A DNA stretch of 64,000 bases from Ophiodon elongatus (Eukaryota; Chordata; Actinopteri; Perciformes; Hexagrammidae): positions 558,501 through 622,500 of the forward strand of contig JACSYO010001521.1 of the NCBI GenBank assembly GCA_016806645.1. Direction: 5' to 3'. Each line of letters begins with the position of its first letter. The first letter of the stretch is position 1. Of the stretch, positions 35,951-48,646 are shown piece by piece. The translations under genes were made by a program, and so were the position numbers. The notes beneath the pieces were generated by a model. The model was given only the letters and a program-made list of their open reading frames with translations, had not been told where the DNA came from and searched no databases.

Positions 35951-37798
35951 AGTCTTCTTGCCAAATATGTCATATGACTTATTCTACCTGTCAGTGGTGG
36001 CACAAAGTGCTGATAGTTCATTAGTGATTTAATTTACTGCGGACTTTAGAATTTGAGTGTTTTCTTATTGAGGCAAAAATAAATGAATAAAGAAGGGTAG
36101 TTTTGGGCTTTAACTGGATCTTGAACACAATTAATTAAAATACCATATGAACACTGTCTGGGTTGTCACTAAACCAATTTATACATTCCTAATTCCCTAT
36201 TAATTTGCAGTTACATAGCAGTTTGTCTTTAGTAAATTATAGTCAAATATGGCACTTGTAAAAATAAGCTGGTACTGATGCTATACTTATGTATCAATTC
36301 TTCTCACTGGCTTTATGTAAAACTTCAGGACTTCTCCTTCTAATGGAGTGTTTTTACAAGAAAGAGATCTGAATACTGGTAGAACTGAGTGATGTAGGTG
36401 TAGTTCTATTGATGTCATCTTCACATATTTGGAAAGGAAAATGGAATGGAAGTCTTAATCTGATGTACAGTACCAGAGTAAATGCACATCAGTGGTCATT
36501 AAATGTTTACTCTTCAATGTGTTCTTTAGTAAGTGGAAAACCTCAAAGATGGAGAAACATTATGTTTAGTAAAGGATACACAGCTCTATTATCCAGTGTT
36601 TCCAGGTTTAGTTTATGAGGAATGTGGCAGAGAGCAGCTCATTGTTTCTTTTCTCCGGGGGATTTTCTTGAGTTTCTTACTGCTGTGTTAAGATTCACTG
36701 CTGGAGCTATTTCTGCTCATCTAGAGAGAAAGAAGAGAGGGGTTTTATTATTTCAAAGAGAGAACTGCTTTGATAATTATTTCTTAAAATAATGGTGTCC
36801 CTATTACAAAGACGTATCCTCCACTATGGTCATTCCATCCTCTTTTCACCATGAGAATTCATAATGAAGAGGGTTACAGGGTTTCTCGCTCTCCCTCTCT
36901 TTCTTGGTCTTTGCCTCTCAGATAACTCTTTGCTCTCGTTCCTTTCCCCCCATTTTCCTCTCCAAGAGAAATCTTTCAGCCATGTCCAATTGGCTCTGGC
37001 CACCACATGCACGTCTCCCTAGTGGGAATAAACTATAAAAATATTTCTCCTTCTCAAACACACACTTACATGTGCACACACATCTCTAAATGAAGCTGTG
37101 ACTCAAGGAATAGGCCACTAAGAGAACATCAGACTTCTCATTAAAGGCGTGCTGTACTGCCCCTGTCCCTGTCTGTGTGAGCTGGTGAGACACAGAGACA
37201 GATCCCTGTGGTAATATCATGGGTCCACGCCTGGTTATGTGCCACATAGGTCCTTTTTAGTGGACCCTCGCTACCCACACACACACACAACCATAGATGC
37301 ACAAAAACAAAGTAAATTGGATAGATTTATATTGTTGCTGTTGTAAAACTTTTCTTTCGCCCCTGTCTGGCCTTTTCCCTTCTACCTTTTTATCTGTTCT
37401 CTTTTGTTCTCCTTATTTTTCAATGTGTAGTTAAATTCACCGTGCCTCTCTTTTTCTTATTATTCTTATTTATTTACCTTTTCATACCTTATTTCCTTTA
37501 TTCTTCACCATTTCAGTCAATCTCTGTTCCCTGCTAACCACAGTCAGTACAGTTCCAATTGGAATCAATTAGACCTATATTAATGAATACAAACAGCTGT
37601 GGATTTATATAAAAGCAGTGGGTTTTAAACTCACTCCATGATTTTTTAAATGTAACTCAAGCTACATTCCATAGGTTCCTCAAAAGGCAATGTTTTGTGG
37701 GATATTTTGAAGGAAAAGTTTCCCATTAAATATATGAATGGTTAGTCTTTAGTCGACTGTGCATATAACCCATTAATACTTTGAGTAATATATTAAAA
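35951..37798. other. Unique DNA
   Basis: No supportable gene. A pyrimidine-rich stretch is seen at about 36880-36965. Confidence 0.4.
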
Positions 37799-37802
37799 TA
37801 TA

Positions 37803-37875
<73 letters not shown>
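37799..37875. repeat. (TA)n array
   Basis: About 38 TA units with one TATG near the left end. Confidence 0.97.
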
Positions 37876-37878
<3 letters not shown>

Positions 37879-39934
37879 TTAAAGACATCTTCATATAAAG
37901 ACAAACTACATCTGCACTAGCCAACTTTCCAAGGATGAGATTTAAAATGTCTTTGAATGTTTTTTAGGAAGATACAATATGAATATAAATATTATTATTA
38001 CTAATAATAATATTACTGTGTCATTGAAATAGTTGTCTTTACCTCTGTAAAATAACCTGTTTATTAGCTCACATAACTTAAGTGACAGGACACATTTTCA
38101 GCCGAACAGCTTACTTTTCCTCATTTCTTTTCTCAATTCTTTTTTCTTCACTTTGCTATAATTCATTAAGTTGATCTATTTACTTAACTTAGAATCCTTA
38201 CTTTTTTTAGCTCCCTCAATTTTTGTCGTACCCCTTTTGTAGTTTGTAATTTTCCAATTGTGACCCCAGCTTAGTCCCCAGCTTAGTCCATCTTAAGAGT
38301 TGTATTTTAAGATACAGATTTTTTGGAGACCAACGTGTTTATGAAGCAGCAAGGGTTGTTTTAAAAGCATAAGAGTTCGCAACTTTCCATACCTGCTGCC
38401 GAGGTTCTCATTTCATGACCAAAGCACAAAATACCTTGGCAGGGAGCACTCAGACAGTCTAACAGCACTATAGATGGAGTGATAATAAAAGAAAAAGTAA
38501 TCAATATGGGCAGTTCTGCTGTACATGAGTTTGTAACAATAACACTTTAGCAACTGCAATTCTTATTGTTGGGGTATCAATGTTTAAAAGGTATTGTTCT
38601 ACTATCAGCAACATTTTAAAAGTCATATTCACCTTTTCAACATCAAAATTGCACCATTCCAGAATGACTCTTTTCTAAACTCTAACTGAGCTTGTCTGAT
38701 GCATGCGCTTATACAGCAACTTCCTGTTAACAATTACCAACCAGTGGTGGAAACGGTCAGAGCCATCCCATAGTACACACAGGCAGAGGATGAACCATGA
38801 GGCTCTTGAAGTTTCTGAAGCATCAACCAGTCAGTGAAAGTTAGTTTACTAAAAACTATGATTATGTAAATTACAAATAGTAGCATCAGACAATATTATC
38901 TATTTTTGAGTTACAAAAGTAAAAATGAGTCATTCTCCAAAATAAATCTAGTCATAGCCTCTACAATTTGCACCTCTGAATTTCTTGCTTCATTTTGTAA
39001 AGCTCTGGGAGAAGTTTCTCGATAGCTAACAAAACTGAGTCCCTGTCTGTGCATGCTTTAGCATTAGCATATTTGCCGACAGACTGGGTTTCATTTGGGC
39101 TTTTTTCTTTGATGGATACTTTTTATTTCTAATATTTAGGATTTACAAGAGGCCGTAGTGTTCTTAAGTAGGTTGGAAACACTGGGAGCAGTTTTATCAG
39201 AATCAGAATTTATGTCTCAGTAAATAAAGCCGTACATTGCTCAAGCAGAAGTCTCATATCAACAAGGTTTACACACACCTATGTACCAATTGATTAGATT
39301 GATTAGAAAAATCACAATCACATATTTTTATCAAATAATATATCCCAGACAAATGGTTTTGAATTAAGTTTGAGAGCAAACTTTTCCTCTTCACCAAAGC
39401 AGGAAGTTATTTAACGAGATCTCAGAAGAGATTTCAGAAGATTGCAGAGGGTAAACCATTAATTACAAGGAGGGCACCATTGAATGCTATTTTTGACAGG
39501 GCTTTAACTGGATTGCATCTAATCGCAGTATGAGCTTGCCCATGCAGGTTACTATATCCCGACTACATCAGTTACATGATCTGGACCAAAAGTTACCATA
39601 GCGACCATGTTAAGAAGGGGAACTCTCTCTGTGTGTAAACAAAGCCAGGGAAAACCTCTGTTATGCGGTCTCAACTCCAAATCGCTGCTCTCTCTCTCTG
39701 TCCCTTTCTCATACAAACACACACACGAGGGAGCAGGTAGTAATTGTGCCCTGAGTTGTCGTGGTTACTGTGGTTTCTGTGTCTTAAAAGCCGAGGAGGA
39801 AAGGGGGGGCGGGAAGGGAGGGGCAGAGGGAGGAGCAGTGTCTCAGGAGGCTGACATACATTTCACGACACTTACACTCTCTGACCTCGCAGAGTGGCTA
39901 CAGCAGAGACTGCTGGATGTGTTGCAGTGAATAG
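37876..39934. other. Unique DNA
   Basis: Only minor features: CCCAGCTTAGTC twice in tandem (about 38266-38290). A 107-codon plus frame (39607-39930) adjoining the TG array has no recognisable domain. Confidence 0.4.
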
Positions 39935-40060
39935 GTGTGTGTGTGTGCGTGCGTGTGTGTGTGTGTGTGCGTGTGTGCGTGCGTGCGTGCGTGCGTGTGT
40001 GCGTGCGTGTGTGTGTGTGTGTGTGTGTGTACGTGTGTGCGTGTGTGTGTGTGTGTGTGG
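39935..40060. repeat. (GT)n/(GTGC)n microsatellite
   Basis: GT units interspersed with GC to give GCGT blocks, especially at 39977-40008. Confidence 0.95.
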
Positions 40061-40180
40061 AAGGGGAAGGAACATAAGACTGAGATACAATCAGAAGAAG
40101 GGAAAGAAGGGTAGAAGAAGATGAGTGGTGAGGTAAAGAAGAGAGAGACAAGGAGATCTCACCGGTTTGCTGTCGGACGA

Positions 40181-40300
<120 letters not shown>

Positions 40301-40429
40301 TTAGAGTGAGGGGCAAATGCTGCAGACACTTGTCTTCTTCCCTCTCATCCTCTCTAAAGGTATACAGAGACAGTGAGGGGAGGAGAGGAATGATGAGAGG
40401 AAGAGAGGGAAGTTAAAAGCACTTCAGTC

Positions 40430-40449
40430 ATCTCTCTCTCTCTCTCTCT
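40430..40449. repeat. Short (CT)n array
   Basis: Ten CT units. Confidence 0.9.
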
Positions 40450-40551
40450 ATGTGACCTTCTGGTGTGAAGAATCAGTACTCATATGGGAAAAAAGAACAT
40501 GGAGAAAACAAGCAAATACAACATCTGAAAATGTGGAGGAATACCACATTG

Positions 40552-41162
40552 TGGTACCACTTCCTATCTTCCTCTGTCATGCCCGTAAGACATTTTAAAC
40601 ATACTTATAATGCGCTACAATCTGCTTATAGCCCTGTACAAACATAGTTGTAAGTTATAAATATCAATAATGCTTATAACCAATACTGATAACACATAAT
40701 GACTTAAAAGGTGAATTATTATACTATTTAATAATTATTGGTCACTCGCTCAATTTATTTTTCCGGGGGCATATTGTGTTATAATTTATTTTCCATTATA
40801 ATATATTCATTTTGCATGATGATCACAGTTATAAGGGCTTATAATGTGATTAAAAGTTACCTTTTAGTAATTGGTTATTAGTCATTGGATGTTTTAAGTA
40901 AAATAACAATTAACATTGTTGTTCTTACATATGCTTTATGATATTGTTTTTCACTTGACTTAAAGCACCCAATGAGTAATCAAAAATCACATAATAAAAC
41001 ATTATCACAGTGATTATAATGCATTTAAAAAATATAATATAATATGTTTTGAATATTCTTACAGAGCATTATAAATATATGTATGAGTTCTTATAAAATC
41101 ATTATATATTGCAATAAGAAGATTATTATAAGTACGTTTTTAATACATTATATAGGAAGTTA
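40552..41162. repeat. Probable AT-rich dispersed element with TTATAATG motifs
   Basis: The block is dense in TTATAA/ATAATG words at irregular spacing, and starts with ACTTCCTAT (40559-40567) and ends with its complement ATAGGAAGT (41152-41160). This matches the general look of a teleost AT-rich element whose copies begin at ...CACTTCCTAT. The 9-bp inverted match and the composition are the whole case; no target duplication was seen. Confidence 0.4.
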
Positions 41163-41690
41163 GCCAAATGCTTTTGGACTTCTTGTTAGTGGGTGCGTTT
41201 TGCCTAAAACTGTTTTTATTAAACAAGTTCTGCCAGCTGAGGTGAAATAGTGTTTCTGTATTTATTATCATTCTATTTAATGTTTTTCTCCCTATGATGG
41301 TTCCTATAATTCTACCCAATATCTCGTCGCTTTCTAAAGAGGTGTTGCATTATTTTACGTTAATATTTTGCCTACATGGTGTCATTGTCAAATGTGTCAT
41401 TGTCAAATTGACAAAGACTTACTGACACACAAACCAGGAGATTTAATTGAAGGGATTGATCCTGAGTTGCAATAAAATTATATATTAATTAGTAATAATA
41501 AAGTTATTAAAAGTGTTACTCAGTGTTGATATCCAGTTGCGGTCAATATGAGATAATACAATGTTATAAATTACAAGTTAGCCTTTTCTTGCTGTGGAGT
41601 AGTAATAGTGTACAGTTTGAAATTACCACAAGCATTTACAAGAAGAGAAAAGTGTGAAACAGGATTTATTCAGAAATAACTTTGGATTTG

Positions 41691-41691
<1 letters not shown>
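41163..41691. other. Unique AT-rich DNA
   Basis: I see nothing supportable here. Confidence 0.35.

Positions 41692-41725
<34 letters not shown>
41692..41725. repeat. (ATT)11 microsatellite
   Basis: Pure trinucleotide array. Confidence 0.95.
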
Positions 41726-41727
<2 letters not shown>

Positions 41728-42745
41728 CTATATAAAATATCTTCACAGTTTACTTTGGGTCAGTACACCAAACTGTATAGAGGTCATTTGAGAGCAAATC
41801 TTGCTGGAATCTGATTGGTTACCAATTTAGAAAAACTGTACTGGGATTGGCCAGCATCATAATTAGCTATTTATCAACCAGCAAAAGGGGGTTATGTATA
41901 ACGGATGAGGAGAGGTTATGTGTACAGAATATCACTCCCTTGATCAGATTATTTTAACTGCATCCAAATTATTATTCTGCTTTAAAATATAAAATAATAG
42001 CCTTTATCTAAATTGTTAAAAATGGTCTAATCTGGCCTTTTTCTAACAAGAAGTGTGTTGACTGAAATTTGAATGCTCACTTTTGAGCCGTTGGAATTTT
42101 CTACTTGTTTCAAAATATTGTATAATTTTGGCTAATTTAAAATCCTAGATATGTCTCACATCCTGGTGTCGTGAAGGAGTCCCTCAGAGTGGCAGCGAGG
42201 TACTGTGACTGTTCAGAGGCATTCATGTGGAGCTCTGAATGTGTGAGTACAACGGAGAAACAGGCCCAATGGCAAACATTTGTTGATGGAGGATCCGTAG
42301 TGAGGATGTGATGCATGAGTTGTCTCCATGTGAGCCTAAAATCATTTCAATAAATCTTCTACAACAACAACCACAAAGGGACTGTAGTGTGCACACACTA
42401 CAACAAAAAAAGAACATGATACAGTAATTCCCAAACACCCTGCTACAACAAGAAAAAAACAAACAGCTATTGGTGATTGACAAATTTGGTTACACTCTTT
42501 AAACCTTTGATGCTTTGTCAGAAAATGAGCTCACATCAGACATTCACACAACATAGGATGGTTTTGAAATAGAACATTGTCTTCATTTTTTCTGAGAGTA
42601 CAGCAAGGATACACTCTATAGTGTTGAGTAGAGTCAGAGTTTGAGACTTTTTCACTGAATTCAACAAATCACTAAAATGCAATAGTACACCTGCTTTTGA
42701 GCCGCGGTAATGAATTGAGATTTTAGTGTGAATTCAGTTATTAGG
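41726..42745. other. Unique DNA
   Basis: No gene supported. A short minus frame (42223-42483) is unremarkable. Confidence 0.4.
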
Positions 42746-42768
42746 CACATCCATGTCCCATGGATGTG
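42746..42768. repeat. 10-bp hairpin with 3-nt loop
   Basis: CACATCCATG, TCC, CATGGATGTG: a perfect small inverted repeat. Confidence 0.8.
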
Positions 42769-42944
42769 AATCCAACTCATGCAGCTCGTTGGTATGATTC
42801 ATTTTTCTTGGGATGGAAATTAAATAATAGATCATTTTCAACTTATATATAAAAGAATGTTCACTTGAAATGCATTTTCTTTGTATTCACACCTTTGTGT
42901 GCTATTTACTCTTAATATTTAATTTGATTAATTATCCTTTTTTT

Positions 42945-43412
42945 AAGAGGGAGCAGGGTGAACATGACAGTACTTAAGTACTGTTCTGAAGTATATTTTT
43001 GAGGCACTTGTACTTGATTACTTACATTATTTTTGCTGCTGTATACTTCAGCTTTTCTACAAGGAAAACTTGAACTCTTTTCATGTATTTTTTCATAGTT
43101 GATTTTTAGATTCAGATTTTATATTATAAAATATGATGTATCAATATTGATTTGACGACCCAACACGATATAAAGTAATTAAATTCTGCTTACACATTAT
43201 ATACCATTAATAAAATCCTTGTGATAAAGCAATATACCAATGAGAGATGCCTTCATAATAAGTATGTTTACTTTTGGCATGTACTTGCTAATAATACTTG
43301 TTTACTCTCACTGAGGTGACATGGTGAATGTCTTCTCACCGTAACAAAGTGCTTTCAAACTGTGTCATTGCTTCTTTAAGTGAAGGATCTCAATACTTTT
43401 TATTTTTTGAAA
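42945..43412. mobile_element. Degenerate copy of a common teleost element ('AGTACTTAAGTAC' type)
   Basis: GACAGTACTTAAGTACTG, then TTTTTGAGGCACTTGTACTT, then TTCTGCTTACACATTAT and, near the right end, GTGAAGGATCTCAATACTT, occur in the order I know from a high-copy percomorph repeat whose intact copies start CAGTGGTGG and end CCACCACTG (hAT-like ends). Here both termini are eroded, so limits are approximate and no coding capacity remains. Confidence 0.5.
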
Positions 43413-43922
43413 ACTGGAAGGAAGGGAGTTATAGTTCTCTGAATTTGTCACAATACTCAGAGTAGACATTTTCACTACAAAGATAATATTGAAAAGAAGG
43501 GATGATGATGGATTGATATCATTAATAAATTATGATAATAGGCCAGCTTTACAATGATGCATTTTGTATTATTAAGTTCATAGGACCATAGTATATAAAC
43601 TGTTACATTACATACAAAAAAGGCACAAAACAATTGTGTCTTTTCGAGATCATTTTTGACAACTTCATGTATAATTTGATTATGAATATTAGTGGAGTTG
43701 TAGTGTTCTGTGAAGCTCTGTAAGCTCTTTCAGTGTCCTTTCCTCCCTAACAAGCACACGTCTGCAACACAAAACTATTGGCAGCTTTAATCCAAACTAT
43801 TAATATCAGTCAAAACTACACATCATCTTCTAATAGTTATATTCCTCTGTGTAATCAGGTCTTTCTGACTCTTTCACTCTTCCATCAGTCCAGTTTGCTT
43901 TTTTCCTCTGTATCATCTTTAA

Positions 43923-43925
<3 letters not shown>
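43413..43925. other. Unique DNA
   Basis: No supportable gene or repeat. Confidence 0.35.

Positions 43926-44018
<93 letters not shown>
43926..44018. repeat. (TG)46 microsatellite
   Basis: Pure TG array. Confidence 0.97.
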
Positions 44019-44021
<3 letters not shown>

Positions 44022-44491
44022 GGGTATGTCTGATGTCTGGCGTCAGTGTTGACCGTATCGCTCCCCGGTGATATTGCATCACTGTTCAAATGATGTATAT
44101 TTAGACACACACACACACCTAGTATTAGGTACAGTCATAATTATTATTATGAAATTATCCTATTTAAGTAATATCAATAACACGCCTGTTAATCTTACGC
44201 TCACACTTTTTTGGTCTCCTCATGAAGCTTTTAGTAAGTGCAGGTGTTGCCAGTTGCATATTTCGCCTGAAAAAAGCAACATCATTTTGAGTTCATATAT
44301 GCAAATCTAATCAGTTCACCCAGAAGTACTTCCCAAGCTAATGCATGCTCTCTCTGCAACCCTCCCTATCCCTCTCTCTCTGGAGAGCCTTTAAGGCCTC
44401 CTCTCTGGATTTGGAGCAGACATATTGTCTTCTGCTGGAACAGACTGAGCACTAATTGGCTAGAGAGAAGTTTGGAGACGGCATCGAAAAG
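44019..44491. other. Unique DNA
   Basis: Nothing recognised; a seven-unit CA run lies at about 44105-44118. Confidence 0.35.
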
Positions 44492-44540
44492 TAGAGAGAG
44501 AGGCAACGAGAGAGAGAAGGAGAGAGAGAAGGGGAGAGAG

Positions 44541-44598
<58 letters not shown>

Positions 44599-44612
44599 AG
44601 AGAGAGAGAGAA
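44492..44612. repeat. (GA)n microsatellite with GATA interruptions
   Basis: AG units with AAGG and ATAG interruptions; the longest pure block is about 44550-44595. Confidence 0.95.
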
Positions 44613-44753
44613 GATGCTGTAAAGAGAGAATATGAAAGGGAGCGAGCCAGGAATGTTTGGAAGACTAAAAGTGCTTTAAACCCATAATGGACCTATTTCC
44701 AGACAGGCGCCATTTTAAATCTCCACCCACCCAACATACCGTTGCGCACACAG

Positions 44754-44755
<2 letters not shown>

Positions 44756-44841
<86 letters not shown>
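44756..44841. repeat. (CA)43 microsatellite
   Basis: Pure CA array 140 bp after the GA array. Confidence 0.97.
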
Positions 44842-44843
<2 letters not shown>

Positions 44844-45390
44844 TAAAATAGATTAAGAGTTCTGAAAGGCAAAAGGTTTCTCTGACCAGAGGACAGGATG
44901 GTGATTCTTCACTTCATGGAATTTTACTTTTGAAAGATAATTTAATTGTTGCACAATAACCAATATCTCATTAGCTGTCATTAAACAGTTTAAATCATTA
45001 CTTAGTATTACAGTAATACATAGGGATCAATTAAAATCAATCTGCACAAATATGTTATATTCAAAATTCCAAATACCAATTCTAAAAATATAACCAACAA
45101 TCAGTTTTTCCTTGAATATGTTATTTTTAAATCATAGGACAAAAAAATACAGATTATCATAATAGAACAATACTTCTTTAATTTCCACTGAACAAACAAT
45201 GTGTATCTGTGACATACATTTTTATTGTTTGAGTCTTAGTTGTTATATACTCCTTTTAAATACTATAATTCAGTCATACAGACAAGCATACAGTAATAAA
45301 TAAGCCTTTGCATCATGCCATATTAGCAGGATAGACATTGACAACACACCACATGTTAAGTGAGTATATGTAAAAGTGGAGGAGCCCTCA
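44842..45390. other. Unique AT-rich DNA
   Basis: I see no supportable gene or repeat here. Confidence 0.35.
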
Positions 45391-45391
45391 G

Positions 45392-45437
<46 letters not shown>
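45391..45437. repeat. A9 followed by (GA)18
   Basis: Adenine run continuing into a pure GA array. Confidence 0.95.
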
Positions 45438-45438
<1 letters not shown>

Positions 45439-47474
45439 CAGGTCTATTGGACATTTGATGAAAGATCCCAAAGAGACTTTTTATCCTTCAGACCAACATC
45501 TGATCTACTGAGTATGCTCAAAGATTTATCTTTCCACTTATGGACCTTTAGCTGTTTTCTCCTTTAAATTACTGCAAATGCACTTTTTCCTTGTGCTTGG
45601 TATTTTCAACATCCCTCAAATATACAGTAAAACTGAACAGCCGCTCAAAAGTTCCAAGAGTCTGAATTATCATAGTAAAATATTCTCCTAGTTCCATTCA
45701 ATGCTTTCAGTATCATTTCAGTCTGTAGTCTCAACCATGCATGATATAATGTCCAATTTAAGCAAATGAATTTCAATACATTTAGCCATGTTTCATGTTT
45801 AATTATTATCACCAATAATGCATGAATACAAAATTGTATACAATGAAAATGTTCATTACATGTTCTCATTATAAAACCATTTGTATATAATATATAATAA
45901 TAATATATAATACCTTTATGGCCACCCTTTATTTTACAAGTCCATAATTTCCTGGAAAGAATTCTTACACTATAGGGAAACATTTTCTTAAAATGAAATG
46001 ACTGGATTATTTTTTATATTGGTAAAAAATATGCCTGTTTGGGGCATGCTAAGTAACTAATATATTCAAAGAGGGAATTTATTAATACTTTTTTTTTCAA
46101 ATGCTAACAAATACTGAAGGCACTTTTTCAAAACTTTTCATACAGTCAGCGTTATCATCGTGTTAATCCCACCTCCAAAACTCACTCACACCACCAACAC
46201 ACTTCATACATGTCTAAAATAAGCTTGTTCGACCAAAACACTGGCAACAATTATCAAAGGAAAGGAAACATTGTCACTTATAACGTAAACAACAGGCAGC
46301 ATCACATACATTCCAAACTTTTATCTTTGAAGTTTTAATAATTTTTCACATAAATCAGTATTTAGAAGAGGAATAACACCTTTTCACTATATTGACTGTA
46401 CTAAAGTAAATGTAACAATAATGAATCATAAATGCAGCAATTTGCATCAATATGCTTTATTTTGTCTATATCCTTGCATATAGTAATTCGCTTGTGCAAA
46501 ATAAAGATTTGAAACAAAAGAAAAAATTCTTGAAATTCCCATTCTCTCAAAGAGACAACATGGTTAACAACATGGTGAGTGACTGTGGCCCTTGTCTCAT
46601 CAGAGAGCCCTTGGCCCTCCCTCTCACTGCCACTCCTCTTCCCCCGCCAACCTTCTGTCTTTTTGGTAACAAGAATAAAAACAGGACATCTGGTTAGGCT
46701 TTCAGCTGACATTTAAATGAGCTGTAGAATGATTCATATTTCATTTTATTGTAAATATTCTGCTAAGACTTTTATATATATTTCAATACAGTTACTGCAG
46801 AAATGCACGGAAATTGCCAGTATTCTGTTTTGACTGTGTTTCTCACAGTTTTGAATACAGTGTGTTAGCATTTGAAATGTGCTGCAAATATAACGTGTTT
46901 TGAAGGTGGTGGAGTATGAATGAGAAAAGAGTTCATGGATTTTGGAAAATGTGGTCATTGAATGCATTTTGTGTGAAAGCAATGAAAATGTATTACAGTT
47001 TGGTTCCACATAGACTCTCCACATAGAGTTTTGACAATGTGACTTCAGCTTTGACTAATGCATGTCAGCAATTGAAAAACAACTTTAATAATTGGCCACT
47101 TCATTCCTAATATCTGTTGAAATGTATGGCTGCCTGTAGACAAATTTCCCTTTTGTGCATGTTCAGCTCACCTGCAAAGACTATCTCTATTTTCCGTACA
47201 GTTAGAACCACAATACACACTTTTTTTCCTGTAAAGGTTTTGGAAATAATTTCAGAATTACATCCCATAACATAAATAATTACAGCAGTAACTATTAACT
47301 ATATTTATGCACTTCATATAGATACCAAGCCATCTGAAATGCCCTTTGGGAGAACAACATGGCTCATTTTAATCTTATTTCTATCAGTTTCACCTGTTGA
47401 AATGACATGAATGTAAACAGTATACTTGATACCGTTGTTTATATAAATGCAAACAAACACACATTCTTAGCAGT
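45438..47474. other. Unique AT-rich DNA
   Basis: Several 60-112-codon frames on both strands (for example minus 45645-45983) show no motif, signal or splice context. I support no gene here. Confidence 0.4.
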
Positions 47475-47880
47475 TCTACTCCGTCTGCCTTGTCTCTTTA
47501 AACGAGATGATCATTGATTCAACTTTCCACTTTGCAGCAGAGATTACAGGCACTCCTAAACTTCTCCCTGCTTGCCTTGTTGTTCCTGACCTCTCAGTTT
47601 GTGTACTCACATTTGAATGCCCATATGTATCTAATAAAGGATTGTTGACAAGCTGAGAGAAGAGGCCTGCGCGGGAGCTGGCACATGATAATAATTGTAA
47701 TGTAGGCTGGAGTTTGAAGAGTGTGCTGAGATTATGTTTGCCTTGGGAAATAGCTTTCATAGTGGAGAAAATGAATTATTGTTAACAAACAAGGGAGCTG
47801 TCTGGGTTTGCTTATTAAGAAAGTGAGATTGAGCTGATGTCACACTGATGTCCATGACAGGAAGGGGTCATTGCTGCAGA
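47475..47880. promoter_or_regulatory. Possible conserved non-coding element
   Basis: Unique, evenly composed sequence containing TTTAAACGAGATGATCATTG, GATAATAATTGTAATG and GAATTATTGTTAAC. It overlaps a 94-codon minus frame without family resemblance. Candidate by texture only. Confidence 0.22.
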
Positions 47881-48553
47881 TGGAGCAAAAATATGCTTCT
47901 TTGTGACTTTGATTTTTGGAAACGTTTTGCTTTTCTGACTTCTTGATTTAACTCTCTAATCTTCTCCGATCTGATCACAAAGCTTTGTATGACAATAACT
48001 AGAGTTATGGTGCATATGCACTACAGTCATGTTCACATGTTGTCTGCTCATGCAGGGATCAACGATTGCTCGCTTGAAACATTAACGTTGAACCCTGTCA
48101 TCATGTTTGCTACAGGCATCCCATGATGCACTCCTCTGCTGTGGCACTGGTATCTTCTTTCAATGGTTGACTATTCGATTGACTATGACATGCCTTTCAT
48201 ACCCATGTCTTTACGCTTTGTCTTGATCTTGATATTATTCTCAATAGATACATTTGAATGGAGAAATCAATGAGACTATTTTCTCAGATAACAATCCAAT
48301 ATCTATTTAAACCATAAGGATTCATAAAGACTCAGTCATTCACACTTCTGCATCAGCCTGTTTGGCCCTCTGTGTACAGCAGTTTGGCATTATGGATCTT
48401 CTAATTTCATATGCAGTGATTATTACAGCAGGGAATGCTGGGAATAGTTTTGATTGGAGCCTGCAGAGTAAATGAATTGTCCTGCAACCACACAACTGTC
48501 TCTGGGCGAGAATGAATTAGACTGATTGAACACCTCAATAAGAGGAAGTACGA

Positions 48554-48555
<2 letters not shown>
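47881..48555. other. Unique DNA
   Basis: No gene supported. 48400-48540 has similar enhancer-like texture (GATTATTACAGCAGGGAATG) but nothing decisive. Confidence 0.35.

Positions 48556-48644
<89 letters not shown>
48556..48644. repeat. (CA)44 microsatellite
   Basis: Pure CA array; the frames through it are artefacts. Confidence 0.97.
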
Positions 48645-48646
<2 letters not shown>

